From: Streptomyces clavifer
Lineage (GTDB): Bacteria > Actinomycetota > Actinomycetes > Streptomycetales > Streptomycetaceae
NCBI GenBank assembly: GCA_014651175.1
Contig: BMWJ01000001.1
Span: forward strand, 248,001 to 312,000
Length of the DNA: 64,000 nt
Direction of reading: 5' to 3'
Within the stretch, counting starts at the first letter, position 1. Every line of letters starts with the position of its first letter. The notes below the pieces were generated by a model. It was not told the origin of the DNA, did no database searches, and saw nothing but the letters and a program-made list of their open reading frames with translations. The translations under genes were made by a program, and so were the position numbers. Shown piece by piece: positions 16,318 through 25,309 of the stretch.

Positions 16318-17958
16318 TCAGATGCCGGCGGCTGCGGAGAGGTCGTGCTTGATGGCGGTGAGCAGGGCCGCCGCCTGCGTGCGGGCCTCGGGGAGTGCGG
16401 CCGCGGAGGCGACCGGGACCACTACCTCGAGGTAGCACTTGAGCTTCGGCTCGGTGCCGCTCGGGCGGACGATCACCCGGGCGCCCGTGAGGTGGTAGCG
16501 CAGCCCGTCGGTGGGCGGCAGGAGCTCCGTGCCCCGCGACAGGTCCTCCGCCGAGGTGACGGTGAGGCCCGCCAGCGCGGCCGGGGGGTTCTCGCGCAGG
16601 CGGCGCATCGCGTCCGCGATGACCGAGAGGTCCTCGACCCGGACCGACAGCTGGTCCGTGGCGTGCAGGCCGTGTTCGACGGCGAGGTCGTCGAGCAGGT
16701 CGAGGAGGGTGCGGCCCTTCTGCTTGAGCACGGAGGCCAGCTCCGCGACCAGCAGCGCGGCCGTGATGCCGTCCTTGTCGCGTACGCCCTCGGGGTCGAC
16801 GCAGTAGCCGAGCGCCTCCTCGTAGCCGTAGCGCAGCCCCTCGACACGGGCGATCCACTTGAAGCCCGTCAGCGTCTCCTCGTAGCCGAGGCCGGCCTTC
16901 GCGGCGATCCGGGCGAGCAGGGACGACGACACGATCGACTCGGCCAGGACACCCTTGACGCCCCGGGACACCAGGTGGGCGGCGAGCAGCGCGCCGACCT
17001 CGTCGCCGCGCAGCATCCGCCAGCCGGCCGCGGCCGACGGGTCGGGGACGGCGACGGCGCAGCGGTCGGCGTCGGGGTCGTTGGCGATCACGAGGTCCGG
17101 GGCCGCCCGGCGCGCGGTCGCGAAGGCGAGATCCATGGCGCCGGGCTCTTCCGGATTGGGGAAGGCGACGGTGGGGAACGCCGGGTCGGGATCGGCCTGC
17201 TCGGCCACGAGTACGGGCTCGGGGAAGCCGGCCCGGGCGAAGGCGGCCGTCAGGACGGACGTGCCGACGCCGTGCATGGCGGTGTAGACCGTGCGCGCGG
17301 TACGGGGCGACCCGGGGCTGAGGACGGTGTCCGTACGGGCGAGATAGGCGGCCAGGACCTCGTCGCCGAGGATCTCCCAGCCGGATTCCGGACGCGGCAC
17401 GCCGTCGAGCGGGCCGACCGCCGCGATCCCGGCGGCGATCTCCGCGTCGGCCGGGGGCACGATCTGCGAACCGTCACCGAGGTAGACCTTGTAGCCGTTG
17501 TCGCGCGGCGGGTTGTGGCTGGCCGTGACCTCCACACCCGCGACGGCTCCCAGATGCCGTATGGCGTACGCCAGGACGGGGGTCGGCAGCGGGCGGGGGA
17601 GGACGGCGGCGCGCAGCCCCGCCCCGGTCATCACCGCCGCGGTGTCCCGGGCGAAGTCGGCCGACTTGTAGCGGGCGTCGTAGCCGATGACGACGAGCCC
17701 GCCGGTCCGCCCCTGCGCCTTCAGGTACGCGGCCAGGCCGGCGGCGGCGCGGATGACGACGGAGCGGTTCATCCGCATGGGGCCGGCGCCGATCTCGCCG
17801 CGCAGGCCGGCCGTGCCGAACTGGAGCGTGCCCGAGAAGCGGTCCTCCAGCGCGACGAGGTCCCCGGCGTCGATGAGCCCGGCGAGCTCCTCACGGGTCT
17901 CGGGGTCCGGGTCCTCGGCCAGCCAGGTCCTGGCCCGGGCGATGAGGTCCTGCTGCAC
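16318..17958 (-). CDS. phospho-sugar mutase (phosphomannomutase / probable phosphopentomutase)
   Basis: 546 residues of the alpha-D-phosphohexomutase superfamily. The phosphoserine loop TASHNP lies at about 145-150 (Ser147), the metal-binding loop NDPDADRCAV near residue 300, the sugar-specificity loop EALGYCV after it, and the phosphate-binding GTEPKLKCYLE near the C-terminus. Length and motifs fit the PGM2-like branch, several members of which act as phosphopentomutases. Between purine nucleoside phosphorylase and deoC, converting (deoxy)ribose-1-phosphate to the 5-phosphate is the missing step, so that role is favoured over hexose use. The start is a GTG 95 nt after the PNP gene on the same strand. 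Confidence 0.88.
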   Translation of the reverse strand: MQQDLIARARTWLAEDPDPETREELAGLIDAGDLVALEDRFSGTLQFGTAGLRGEIGAGPMRMNRSVVIRAAAGLAAYLKAQGRTGGLVVIGYDARYKSADFARDTAAVMTGAGLRAAVLPRPLPTPVLAYAIRHLGAVAGVEVTASHNPPRDNGYKVYLGDGSQIVPPADAEIAAGIAAVGPLDGVPRPESGWEILGDEVLAAYLARTDTVLSPGSPRTARTVYTAMHGVGTSVLTAAFARAGFPEPVLVAEQADPDPAFPTVAFPNPEEPGAMDLAFATARRAAPDLVIANDPDADRCAVAVPDPSAAAGWRMLRGDEVGALLAAHLVSRGVKGVLAESIVSSSLLARIAAKAGLGYEETLTGFKWIARVEGLRYGYEEALGYCVDPEGVRDKDGITAALLVAELASVLKQKGRTLLDLLDDLAVEHGLHATDQLSVRVEDLSVIADAMRRLRENPPAALAGLTVTSAEDLSRGTELLPPTDGLRYHLTGARVIVRPSGTEPKLKCYLEVVVPVASAAALPEARTQAAALLTAIKHDLSAAAGI

Positions 17959-18053
17959 GGTGTCCGCCTCTCGGGGGGTACGGGTGGGTGGGGGTGCGGG
18001 GCGGGGGCGCGGGGTGCCGGGCCGCCGCGGGCCGCACCCCGTCACCCGTGCGC

Positions 18054-18878
18054 TCAGATGCGGTCGAGCACCCGGGCCAGCAGGGCGCCCATCCGGGTGG
18101 CGGAGTCGCGGCCGGCCCGGAGGACCTCTTCGTGGTTGAGGGGCTCGCCGCTCAGACCGGCGGCCAGGTTCGTGACCAGGGAGATGCCGAGGACCTCGGC
18201 CCCCGCCTCGCGCGCCGCGATGGCCTCCAGCACGGTGGACATGCCGACGAGGTCGCCGCCCATGACGCGGACCATGTTGATCTCGGCCGGAGTCTCGTAG
18301 TGCGGGCCGGGGAACTGCACGTACACGCCCTCTTCGAGCGAGTCGTCGATCTCCTTGCACAGCGCGCGCAACCGGGGCGAGTACAGGTCGGTCAGGTCGA
18401 CGAAGTTGGCGCCGATGATCGGCGACGCCGCCGTGAGGTTGATGTGGTCGCTGATGAGCACCGGCTGTCCGGGGCGCATGCCCTCGCGCAGACCGCCGCA
18501 GCCGTTCGTCAGGACGATGGTCTTGCAGCCCGCGGCGACGGCCGTACGGACGCCGTGCGCGACGGCGGCGACACCGCGGCCCTCGTAGTAGTGCGTGCGC
18601 CCGAGGAAGACCAGGGCGCGCTTCTCGCCGATCAGGTACGAGCGGACCGTGCCGCCGTGCCCCTCCACGGCGGGAGCCGGGAACCCGGGCAGCGCGGTCA
18701 CCGGGAACTCGGCCTCCGGGGCGCCGAGCGCCTCGCCCGCGGGGGCCCACCCGGAGCCCATCACGAGGGCGACGTCATGGGTCTCGGCGCCGGTCAGCTC
18801 GCGCAGGCGGGCGGCGGCGTCGGCAGCGGCGGCCTGCGGGTCGCCCTGGATGTGGTCCGGAATAACAGATGCGTTCAC
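18054..18878 (-). CDS. purine nucleoside phosphorylase
   Basis: 274 residues of the trimeric PNP/MTAP family, catalysing phosphorolysis of purine (deoxy)nucleosides to base plus (deoxy)ribose-1-phosphate. Visible motifs are the phosphate-binding loop [16 protein letters not shown], the NGCGGL-type base/ribose strand, and [12 protein letters not shown] followed by [14 protein letters not shown]. The GTG at 18878 gives a normal N-terminus. The mutase gene downstream is probably co-transcribed. A CTACGCGCGTAG palindrome identical to that of add lies 25 nt upstream, so inosine made by adenosine deaminase and its phosphorolysis appear co-regulated. Confidence 0.94.
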   Translation of the reverse strand: MNASVIPDHIQGDPQAAAADAAARLRELTGAETHDVALVMGSGWAPAGEALGAPEAEFPVTALPGFPAPAVEGHGGTVRSYLIGEKRALVFLGRTHYYEGRGVAAVAHGVRTAVAAGCKTIVLTNGCGGLREGMRPGQPVLISDHINLTAASPIIGANFVDLTDLYSPRLRALCKEIDDSLEEGVYVQFPGPHYETPAEINMVRVMGGDLVGMSTVLEAIAAREAGAEVLGISLVTNLAAGLSGEPLNHEEVLRAGRDSATRMGALLARVLDRI

Positions 18879-18903
18879 GCGGACGAGGGTAACCGGTGAT
18901 TCC

Positions 18904-18915
18904 CTACGCGCGTAG
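18904..18915. promoter_or_regulatory. CTACGCGCGTAG palindrome upstream of purine nucleoside phosphorylase
   Basis: Perfect 12-bp palindrome identical to 3744-3755, placed 25 nt before the GTG start of the minus-strand PNP gene. A TACCCT box lies between the palindrome and the start. Confidence 0.62.
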
Positions 18916-18981
18916 ATGTGCAGGCGCAGAGTCTGGCCCGTCGTATTCGTACTTTCGTACAGAAGCGACCGGGAGGGGGGC

Positions 18982-19419
18982 TCAGCAGGGGCGCTTGCGG
19001 AGCCCCATCACGTAGTCGTGGGGCGCTCCCGCGGACTCGGCGGCGTCCGCCACCTCGCCCAGGTAGCGGGCCGAGGGCAGCCCGCCCTCGTAGCCGTTCA
19101 GCACGTACATCCAGGCCGGTTCCTCGCCGTCGAGGGTGTGCACGCGCACACGCATCCGCCGGTAGATGTCGAGGCCGACGCCCTCCCAGCGGTCCATCGA
19201 GTCCTCGTCCATCGGCGCCAGGTCGTACAGCGCCACGAAGACCTGGGAACGCGGCGCCTCCACCACGGTGGCCAGCGCGCCCTCCCAGCCCATCTGCTCC
19301 CCGCCGAACGTCAGCCGCCAGCCGTTGAGCCAGCCCGTGCCGCGCAGCGGGGAATGCGGAGCGCGGCGCGTCATCAGCCGCGCGTCGAGGTTGCCGGCGT
19401 ACGCGGCGTAGAGCGACAT
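18982..19419 (-). CDS. gamma-glutamylcyclotransferase-like protein
   Basis: 145 residues of the AIG2/GGCT fold. It starts with [12 protein letters not shown], the Y-x-YGSNL-like substrate-loop position of this family, and continues through a beta-barrel core ([45 protein letters not shown]) containing the conserved acidic helix. Family members release pyroglutamate from gamma-glutamyl compounds or act on related amines. The exact substrate is unknown, and activity is not guaranteed because the loop is atypical (AGNLD rather than GSNL). It lies in a single-gene unit between the PNP promoter and the divergent reductase gene. Confidence 0.82.
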   Translation of the reverse strand: MSLYAAYAGNLDARLMTRRAPHSPLRGTGWLNGWRLTFGGEQMGWEGALATVVEAPRSQVFVALYDLAPMDEDSMDRWEGVGLDIYRRMRVRVHTLDGEEPAWMYVLNGYEGGLPSARYLGEVADAAESAGAPHDYVMGLRKRPC

Positions 19420-19671
19420 GGGGTCGAGGGTACGGGAGGGGAGGGCGGGAGTGCCGATCCTTCCGGCGAGGAAGCCCCCGGTCGGGGCCCCGTGCGGAGG
19501 TGCGGTGTGTCCGCCCGGGCGGGCGCGTTCCCGTATGGAGGGCCCCGGGGCGAAGCAGCTTGGCGCGTGCGGGACAATGAATTACGTACTGCATTCCCCG
19601 GGGCGATCCCCCGGACCCCCGGCCGGGGCGGCAGACGGCCGGGGGATGACACCACGCGAGGCGGACATTTC

Positions 19672-21111
19672 GTGACCCGGATCGTGATCATCGGCGGCGG
19701 CCCCGGCGGCTACGAGGCGGCACTGGTCGGTGCCCAGCTCGGCGCCGAGGTGACCGTCGTGGACTGCGACGGCCTCGGCGGCGCGTCGGTACTCACCGAC
19801 TGCGTGCCCTCGAAGACCCTGATCGCCACGGCCGAGGTGATGACCACCTTCGACTCCTCGTACGAGGAGCTCGGCATCATCGTCGCCGACGACACGCCAC
19901 ACCTGGAGCAGGCGGCCCGGGTGGTCGGCGTGGACCTCGGCAAGGTCAACCGGCGGGTCAAGCGCCTGGCGCTCGCCCAGTCCCACGACATCACCGCCTC
20001 CGTGACCCGTGCCGGTGCCCGGGTCATGCGCGGGCGCGGGCGCCTCGAAGGCCTCCAGGCCGCCGACGGCTCACGCCAGGTCGTGGTGACCGCAGCCGAC
20101 GGCACCGAGGAGCGGCTCACCGCCGACGCGGTGCTGATCGCCACCGGCGGACGCCCCCGGGAGATCCCGGACGCCCAGCCCGACGGCGAGCGCATCCTGA
20201 ACTGGACCCAGGTCTACGACCTGAACGAGCTCCCCGAGGAGCTCATCGTGGTCGGCTCCGGTGTGACCGGCGCCGAATTCGCCGGTGCCTACCAGGCACT
20301 CGGCTCCCGCGTCACCCTCGTCTCCTCCCGCGACCGCGTGCTGCCCGGCGAGGACCCGGACGCCGCCGCGGTCCTCGAGGACGTCTTCCGGCGCCGTGGC
20401 ATGAACGTCATGGCCCGCTCCCGCGCCCAGTCCGCCAAGCGCGTCGGCGACCGCGTCGAGGTCACCCTGGCGGACGGCCGCGTCATCTCCGGCACGCACT
20501 GCCTGATGGCGGTCGGCGCGATCCCGAACACCGCGGGCATGGGCCTGGAGGAGTCCGGGGTCCAGCTCAAGGACTCCGGTCACATCCGCACCGACCGGGT
20601 CTCCCGCACCAGCGCCCCCGGCGTGTACGCGGCCGGTGACGTCACCGGGATCTTCGCCCTGGCCTCGGTCGCCGCCATGCAGGGCCGGATCGCGATGTAC
20701 CACTTCCTCGGTGACGCGGTGGCCCCGCTGGACCTGAAGACCGTCTCCTCGAACGTGTTCACGGACCCCGAGATCGCCACGGTCGGCTACAGCCAGGCCG
20801 ACGTCGACGCCGGCAAGATCGACGCCCGTGTCGTGAAGCTGCCGCTGCTGCGCAATCCGCGCGCCAAGATGCTGGGCATCCGGGACGGCTTCGTCAAGAT
20901 CTTCTGCCGGCCCGGCACCGGCATCGTCGTCGGCGGCTGTGTCGTCGCCCCGCGGGCGAGCGAGCTGATCCACCCGATCTCGATCGCCGTCGACAACAAC
21001 CTGACGGTGGAGCAGATCGCGAACGCGTTCACCGTCTACCCGTCGCTGTCCGGGTCGATCGCCGAAGTCGCACGGCAGCTGCACACCCGCAAGCTCGGGG
21101 ACGAGGCGTGA
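19672..21111 (+). CDS. flavin-dependent NAD(P)H quinone reductase (LpdA-like)
   Basis: 479 residues of the pyridine-nucleotide disulfide oxidoreductase family. An FAD-binding GGGPGGYEAAL loop lies at the N-terminus, an NAD(P)-binding GSGVTGAEFA in the middle, then GVYAAGDVTG and a dimerisation domain. The usual redox-active pair CxxxxC is broken: the segment reads GGASVLTDCVPSK, keeping only the second Cys. That matches M. tuberculosis LpdA (Rv3303c), reported to reduce quinones rather than lipoamide. The GTG at 19672 begins the first beta strand, with a GAGG Shine-Dalgarno upstream. Two hairpins follow the stop. Confidence 0.9.
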   Translation: MTRIVIIGGGPGGYEAALVGAQLGAEVTVVDCDGLGGASVLTDCVPSKTLIATAEVMTTFDSSYEELGIIVADDTPHLEQAARVVGVDLGKVNRRVKRLALAQSHDITASVTRAGARVMRGRGRLEGLQAADGSRQVVVTAADGTEERLTADAVLIATGGRPREIPDAQPDGERILNWTQVYDLNELPEELIVVGSGVTGAEFAGAYQALGSRVTLVSSRDRVLPGEDPDAAAVLEDVFRRRGMNVMARSRAQSAKRVGDRVEVTLADGRVISGTHCLMAVGAIPNTAGMGLEESGVQLKDSGHIRTDRVSRTSAPGVYAAGDVTGIFALASVAAMQGRIAMYHFLGDAVAPLDLKTVSSNVFTDPEIATVGYSQADVDAGKIDARVVKLPLLRNPRAKMLGIRDGFVKIFCRPGTGIVVGGCVVAPRASELIHPISIAVDNNLTVEQIANAFTVYPSLSGSIAEVARQLHTRKLGDEA

Positions 21112-21158
21112 CCGAGGCCGACGGGTCGTCGGAGCCTCGGTGACTCCCGGCAGCGGGA

Positions 21159-21242
21159 GGGCGGCCCGGGCGATGCGTCCGGGCCGCCCGTGAACAGCAG
21201 GTGAACAACGACGGGGTCCCCTATACCACTGGGGGACCCCGT
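21159..21242 (+). terminator. two successive hairpins after the quinone reductase gene
   Basis: First hairpin GGGCGGCCCGG / CCGGGCCGCCC (21159-21169, 21179-21189). Second hairpin ACGGGGTCCCC / GGGGACCCCGT (21211-21221, 21232-21242). They close the reductase unit and lie just upstream of the deoR-type gene promoter. Confidence 0.75.
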
Positions 21243-21312
21243 CCACGTACAACTTCTGTTATTCGGCGCAAACTGCTGAAAAGGAACCTACGGCCAGGTT
21301 ACTGTCAGTTTC

Positions 21313-22287
21313 GTGTTCGCTGCAGAACGTCGTCAGTTGATCCTCGAAATGGTGCGTGCCAACGGGGCGGTATCGCTCCGTGAGCTCGCCCGCGTCGTCC
21401 AGACCTCCGAAGTGACCGTACGGCGGGACGTGCGTGCGCTGGAGGCAGAAGGACTCCTCGACCGCCGGCACGGCGGTGCGGTCTTGCCGGGCGGTCTTAC
21501 GCGGGAGTCCGGCTTTCCGCAGAAATCCCATCTCTCCACCGCGGAGAAGACGGCCATCGCCGACCTGGCCGCCGGTCTCGTCGGCGAGGGCGAGGCCATC
21601 GTGGTCGGCGCCGGAACGACCACGCAGGAGCTGGCCCGCCGGCTCGCGCGTGTGCCGGGCCTGACCGTCGTCACCAACTCGCTGCTGGTCGCCCAGGCAT
21701 TGGCACACGCCAACCGGGTGGAGGTGGTGATGACCGGAGGCACCCTGCGCGGGAGCAACTACGCGCTCGTGGGCAGCGGGGCCGAACAGTCCCTCCAGGG
21801 GCTGCGGGTGTCGCGGGCGTTCCTCTCCGGGAGCGGGCTGACCGCGGAGCGCGGACTGTCCACGTCCAACATGCTCTCCGCGAGCGTCGACCGGGCGCTG
21901 GTGCAGGCCGCGGCGGAGGTGGTGGTCCTGGCCGACCACACCAAGCTCGGCTCCGACACCATGTTCCAGACGGTGCCGACGGAGCTGATCACCCGCCTGG
22001 TGACGGACGAACCACCGGCCCACGACGAGCGCGCGGCCACGGAGCTGCAGGCTCTGGCCGACCAGGGCGTCGAGATCACGGTGGCCGGGCAGAGCGCGGA
22101 GCCCGCGGGTGGCGAGAGCGGTCCGGGGCACCGGCCCCGCCGTGAGATGCCGCTGCCCGGGCAACGGCGCACCCAGCCGGGGGGACACGGCGGGCCGGGA
22201 GGCCTGGGCCCGCAGCTGCGGAGTGCGGCGGCGCTGTCGGAGGGCCCGGTGGAGCGGGGGCGGGTCGCGGATCTGCGACGCCGCTAG
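21313..22287 (+). CDS. DeoR-family transcriptional regulator
   Basis: 324 residues. The N-terminal winged helix lies at about residues 1-57 (RRQLILEMVRANGAVSLRELARVVQTSEVTVRRDVRALEAEGLLDRRHGGA region). A DeoR C-terminal sensor domain with the sugar-phosphate-isomerase fold follows (VVGAGTTTQELARRL, VVTNSLLVAQALA, TGGTLRGSNYALVG, VVLADHTKLG). These repressors usually sense phosphorylated sugars. The last ~70 residues are a Pro/Gly/Arg-rich extension not typical of the family. The start is a GTG. Regulation of the nearby nucleoside genes is possible but not shown, and its own upstream lacks the CTACGCGCGTAG motif. Confidence 0.9.
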   Translation: MFAAERRQLILEMVRANGAVSLRELARVVQTSEVTVRRDVRALEAEGLLDRRHGGAVLPGGLTRESGFPQKSHLSTAEKTAIADLAAGLVGEGEAIVVGAGTTTQELARRLARVPGLTVVTNSLLVAQALAHANRVEVVMTGGTLRGSNYALVGSGAEQSLQGLRVSRAFLSGSGLTAERGLSTSNMLSASVDRALVQAAAEVVVLADHTKLGSDTMFQTVPTELITRLVTDEPPAHDERAATELQALADQGVEITVAGQSAEPAGGESGPGHRPRREMPLPGQRRTQPGGHGGPGGLGPQLRSAAALSEGPVERGRVADLRRR

Positions 22288-22288
22288 G

Positions 22289-22990
22289 TCAGGGCGCGGG
22301 TGGCTCGGTGCGGTGGGGTGGCCCCAAGGGCTCCGCCCCGTACCCCCCGTACCCTGCTCCCCGATCGCCCGAGCTCGAGGAGGCGGCGGGCTGGTCCGAG
22401 GAGGCCGGCCCCGCCTTCAGGCCCTGCAGCGTCAGCAGCAGGAGGCGGCCGGCGAGCCCCGGGTCCGACGAGGACTGTTCCGCGGCCAGGGCGATCGCGT
22501 TCGTGAGTTGCAGGAGGTCGTCGATCGAGACGTCGGCCCGCACCGAACCGCTCGACTGCGCCCGTGAAAGCAGCCGTGCCCCCGCCTGACGCAGCGGTAC
22601 ATGGCACTGCGTCAGCGCCGAGGTCTCGTCCCCCGAGGCCGACATGAGCGCCTGGGCCAGGCCCCGGTACTCACCCGCATGAGTGACGATCGCACCCAGC
22701 CACTCCACCAGCGCCGTACAGGGCTGCTCCGCCTCCGCGAGTTCGCGGGAGCGGGTGAGCAGCGAGGTCAGGGCCTCCTGGAACACCGCGTTCATCAGGG
22801 CGTGCCGGTTCGGGAAGTGCCGGTACAGCGTGCCGATGCCCACGCCCGCGTGCCGGGCGATGTCCTCCAGCGAGGCGTCCGTGCCGTGCTCCGCGAACGA
22901 GGCGCGGGCCTCACTCAGCAGGCGGTCGTAGTTGCGGCGCGCGTCGGCGCGCATCGGCCGGGCCGCCGTCCGTACCGTGCTCATCGCCAT
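22289..22990 (-). CDS. TetR-family transcriptional regulator
   Basis: 233 residues. The TetR DNA-binding domain lies at about residues 15-65 (NYDRLLSEARASFAEHGTDASLEDIARHAGVGIGTLYRHFPNRHAL region), followed by an all-helical ligand domain (GEYRGLAQALMSASGDETSA). The C-terminal ~30 residues are low complexity (Ser, Gly, Tyr, Pro) and lie in a GC-rich stretch, so they may be recently acquired. The ATG at 22990 has a GGAGG Shine-Dalgarno 8 nt away; a second Met sits two codons later. It converges with the DeoR gene, stop codons 1 nt apart. The target is unknown; the fatty acid carboxylase gene upstream is one candidate. Confidence 0.9.
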   Translation of the reverse strand: MAMSTVRTAARPMRADARRNYDRLLSEARASFAEHGTDASLEDIARHAGVGIGTLYRHFPNRHALMNAVFQEALTSLLTRSRELAEAEQPCTALVEWLGAIVTHAGEYRGLAQALMSASGDETSALTQCHVPLRQAGARLLSRAQSSGSVRADVSIDDLLQLTNAIALAAEQSSSDPGLAGRLLLLTLQGLKAGPASSDQPAASSSSGDRGAGYGGYGAEPLGPPHRTEPPAP

Positions 22991-23028
22991 CGCGCTGCCC
23001 TCCTGGTGTCCGCTCGGGTCCAGGATGC

Positions 23029-23088
23029 CACCGAGGGCCCCGGCCCTGTCGGCGCGGAGGTGCGCGGACAGGGCCGGGGCCCTCGGTG
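23029..23088 (-). terminator. long perfect hairpin terminator after accA2
   Basis: 22-bp perfect arms (23029-23050 and 23067-23088, beginning CACCGAGGGCCCC) with a 16-nt loop. It lies 11 nt after the accA2 stop and before the TetR gene on the same strand, so it insulates the two. Confidence 0.9.
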
Positions 23089-23099
23089 AGCGGTGGGCG

Positions 23100-24854
23100 T
23101 CAGTCCTTGATCTCGCAGATCACGGCACCGGAGGTGACGGACGTGCCGACTTCCGCGGACAGGCCCTTGACGGTGCCTGAACGGTGGGCGTTGAGGGGCT
23201 GTTCCATCTTCATGGCTTCGAGGACGACGACGAGGTCGCCTTCCTTGACCTCTTGGCCTTCTTCGACGGCGATTTTGACGATGGTGCCCTGCATCGGGGA
23301 GGCGAGGGTGTCGCCGGAGGCGGCGGAGCCGGCTTTCTTGGCTGCGCGGCGTTTGGGTTTGGCGCCGGCGGCGAGGCCGGTCCGGGCCAGGGTCATGCCG
23401 AGGGAGGAGGGCAGGGAGACTTCCAGGCGTTTCCCGCCGACCTCGACGACGACGGTCTCGCGGCCGGTGTCCTCGTCGGTGTCGGTGTCGGTGGGGACGG
23501 TGAACGGTTTGATGGTGTTGACGAATTCCGTTTCGATCCAGCGGGTGTGGATGCGGAACGGGTCGGCGGTGAAGGCGGGGTCGGTGACGACGGCGCGGTG
23601 GAAGGGGATGGCGGTGGCCATGCCCTGGACGGTGAATTCGCCGAGGGCGCGTGCCGCGCGCTGGAGGGCTTGTTCGCGGGTGGCGCCGGTGACGACGAGT
23701 TTGGCGAGGAGGGAGTCCCAGGCCGGGCCGATGACGCTGCCGGACTCGACGCCTGCGTCGAGGCGGACGCCGGGGCCGGTGGGTGGGGTGAAGGTGGTGA
23801 CGGTGCCGGGGGCGGGCAGGAAGCCGCGGCCGGGGTCTTCGCCGTTGATCCGGAATTCGAAGGAGTGTCCGCGTACGGGGGGGTCGGTGTAGCCGAGTTC
23901 CTCGCCGTCGGCGATGCGGAACATCTCGCGTACGAGGTCGATGCCGGTGACTTCTTCGGTGACGGGGTGTTCGACCTGGAGGCGGGTGTTGACCTCGAGG
24001 AAGGAGATCGTGCCGTCGGCGCCGACGAGGAATTCGACGGTGCCCGCGCCGACGTAGCCGGCTTCCTTCAGGATCGCTTTCGACGCGGCGTAGAGTTCGG
24101 CGTTCTGTGCGGGGGTGAGGAAGGGGGCGGGGGCCTCTTCGACGAGTTTCTGGTGGCGGCGCTGCAGGGAGCAGTCGCGGGTGGAGACGACGACGACGTT
24201 GCCGTGCTGGTCGGCGAGGCACTGGGTTTCGACGTGGCGTGGTTTGTCGAGGTAGCGCTCGACGAAGCATTCGCCGCGGCCGAAGGCGGCGACGGCTTCG
24301 CGGACGGCGGAGTCGTAGAGTTCGGGGATCTCTTCGAGGGTGCGGGCCACTTTGAGGCCGCGTCCGCCGCCGCCGAAGGCGGCTTTGATGGCGACGGGCA
24401 GGCCGTTGTTCTGGGCGAACGCGACGACTTCCGCGGAGCCGGACACGGGGTCGGGGGTGCCGGCGACCAGGGGGGCGCCGGCGCGCTGGGCGATGTGGCG
24501 GGCGGCGACCTTGTCGCCGAGGTCGCGGATGGCCTGGGGCGGGGGGCCGATCCAGGTCAGGCCGGCGTCCAGGACGGCCTGGGCGAATTCGGCGTTCTCC
24601 GAGAGGAAGCCGTAGCCGGGGTGGATCGCGTCCGCCCCGGAGTCCTTGGCAGCCTGGAGCACCTTGGCCATGTCCAGGTAGCTGGCGGCCGGGGTGTCAC
24701 CGCCCAGAGCGAACGCCTCGTCGGCCGCACGGACATGCAGAGCGTCCCGGTCCGGATCGGCGTAGACGGCTACGCTCGCGATTCCGGCATCCTGGCAAGC
24801 CCGAGCAACGCGGACAGCGATTTCGCCACGGTTGGCGATGAGCACCTTGCGCAC
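23100..24854 (-). CDS. accA2: acetyl/propionyl-CoA carboxylase alpha subunit (biotin carboxylase-BCCP)
   Basis: 584 residues. The biotin carboxylase domain carries [16 protein letters not shown], the ATP-grasp Gly-rich loop [12 protein letters not shown] and the catalytic region [17 protein letters not shown] Pro/Lys linker leads to a C-terminal biotinyl domain with EAMKMEQ; the biotin-accepting Lys is about residue 549. It carboxylates its own biotin with bicarbonate and ATP and passes the carboxyl to beta subunits such as PccB. It starts with GTG after a strong AAGGAGGG. Codon usage in the central region is strikingly C-ending and differs from the gene's two ends. BirA, encoded at 28824, is the expected biotin ligase. 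Confidence 0.96.
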   Translation of the reverse strand: MRKVLIANRGEIAVRVARACQDAGIASVAVYADPDRDALHVRAADEAFALGGDTPAASYLDMAKVLQAAKDSGADAIHPGYGFLSENAEFAQAVLDAGLTWIGPPPQAIRDLGDKVAARHIAQRAGAPLVAGTPDPVSGSAEVVAFAQNNGLPVAIKAAFGGGGRGLKVARTLEEIPELYDSAVREAVAAFGRGECFVERYLDKPRHVETQCLADQHGNVVVVSTRDCSLQRRHQKLVEEAPAPFLTPAQNAELYAASKAILKEAGYVGAGTVEFLVGADGTISFLEVNTRLQVEHPVTEEVTGIDLVREMFRIADGEELGYTDPPVRGHSFEFRINGEDPGRGFLPAPGTVTTFTPPTGPGVRLDAGVESGSVIGPAWDSLLAKLVVTGATREQALQRAARALGEFTVQGMATAIPFHRAVVTDPAFTADPFRIHTRWIETEFVNTIKPFTVPTDTDTDEDTGRETVVVEVGGKRLEVSLPSSLGMTLARTGLAAGAKPKRRAAKKAGSAASGDTLASPMQGTIVKIAVEEGQEVKEGDLVVVLEAMKMEQPLNAHRSGTVKGLSAEVGTSVTSGAVICEIKD

Positions 24855-25309
24855 GATGACTCCCTCCTTGAGAACAAGCTGAGTTTAGGGACTACCAACA
24901 CGGACGTACGACCCGTCCCCAATGGTGAACTTGCCCACACGGAGTGTGATTCGAGGCTTGCTCGAGTCGCGAAATCCCTTGTCGCACCACGGTACGCCGC
25001 GATCCTTAACCGCACAGTAGCCACGAGGTGTGGTCCAAGTCTCTGTTCGTACGGTCAACGCCGCGCGGCGTTTCTTTGTGGACTTCCCACGAACGGCCGA
25101 CGGAATCTTTGCTTCAGACACGAGCCGGACGCGAGCCTGACGCGATCCGGGTGTGCGAGGGGAGCAGAGCGGGCGCGAGGGGCACACGGAGGGAGCGCAA
25201 CCTCTTGTACGAAGCATTGCCCTCCCCCAAGCTCTTGATGAGCAGGGGGGACCCCCACGTAGGGTCCGCGCTGTACCGGACGTACTACAGGTAACAGGGG
25301 GTGGGTGCC
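24855..25309. other. 455-bp intergenic region upstream of accA2 and a membrane-protein gene
   Basis: No supported gene. The part from about 24880 to 25130 is less GC-rich than its surroundings and probably holds the divergent promoters; TAAACT on the minus strand, near 24881-24886, is a possible -10 for accA2. A GC-rich repeat element lies at 25220-25255. Short open frames here show no homology. Confidence 0.6.
25220..25255. repeat. intergenic copy of the GC-rich inverted-repeat element
   Basis: Reads CCCTCCCCCAAGCTC, a 6-nt loop, then AGCAGGGGGGACCCCC. On the minus strand it aligns with the copies in sigQ (9711-9757) and deoC (15383-15427): a GGGGG start, CCTGCTC and GGGGGAGGG end. Confidence 0.65.

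Noticed and set aside
21313-22287. Assigning the DeoR-type regulator as the repressor of the CTACGCGCGTAG regulon
   Set aside because: No motif near its own promoter, its operator type is usually a direct repeat, and there is no sequence evidence; left as a possibility only.
24885-25217. Minus-strand 110-codon frame in the accA2 upstream region
   Set aside because: No homology, no ribosome binding site and unusual composition; the region looks like promoter DNA.
23184-25238. Very long open frame on the plus strand opposite accA2
   Set aside because: The frame mirrors the C-ending codons of accA2; its product is Gly/Glu/Asp/Val-rich low complexity without motifs, and the accA2 reading is certain.
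9711-25255. Repeat copies considered as a CRISPR array
   Set aside because: Only four copies, kilobases apart, with no regular spacers and no cas genes.
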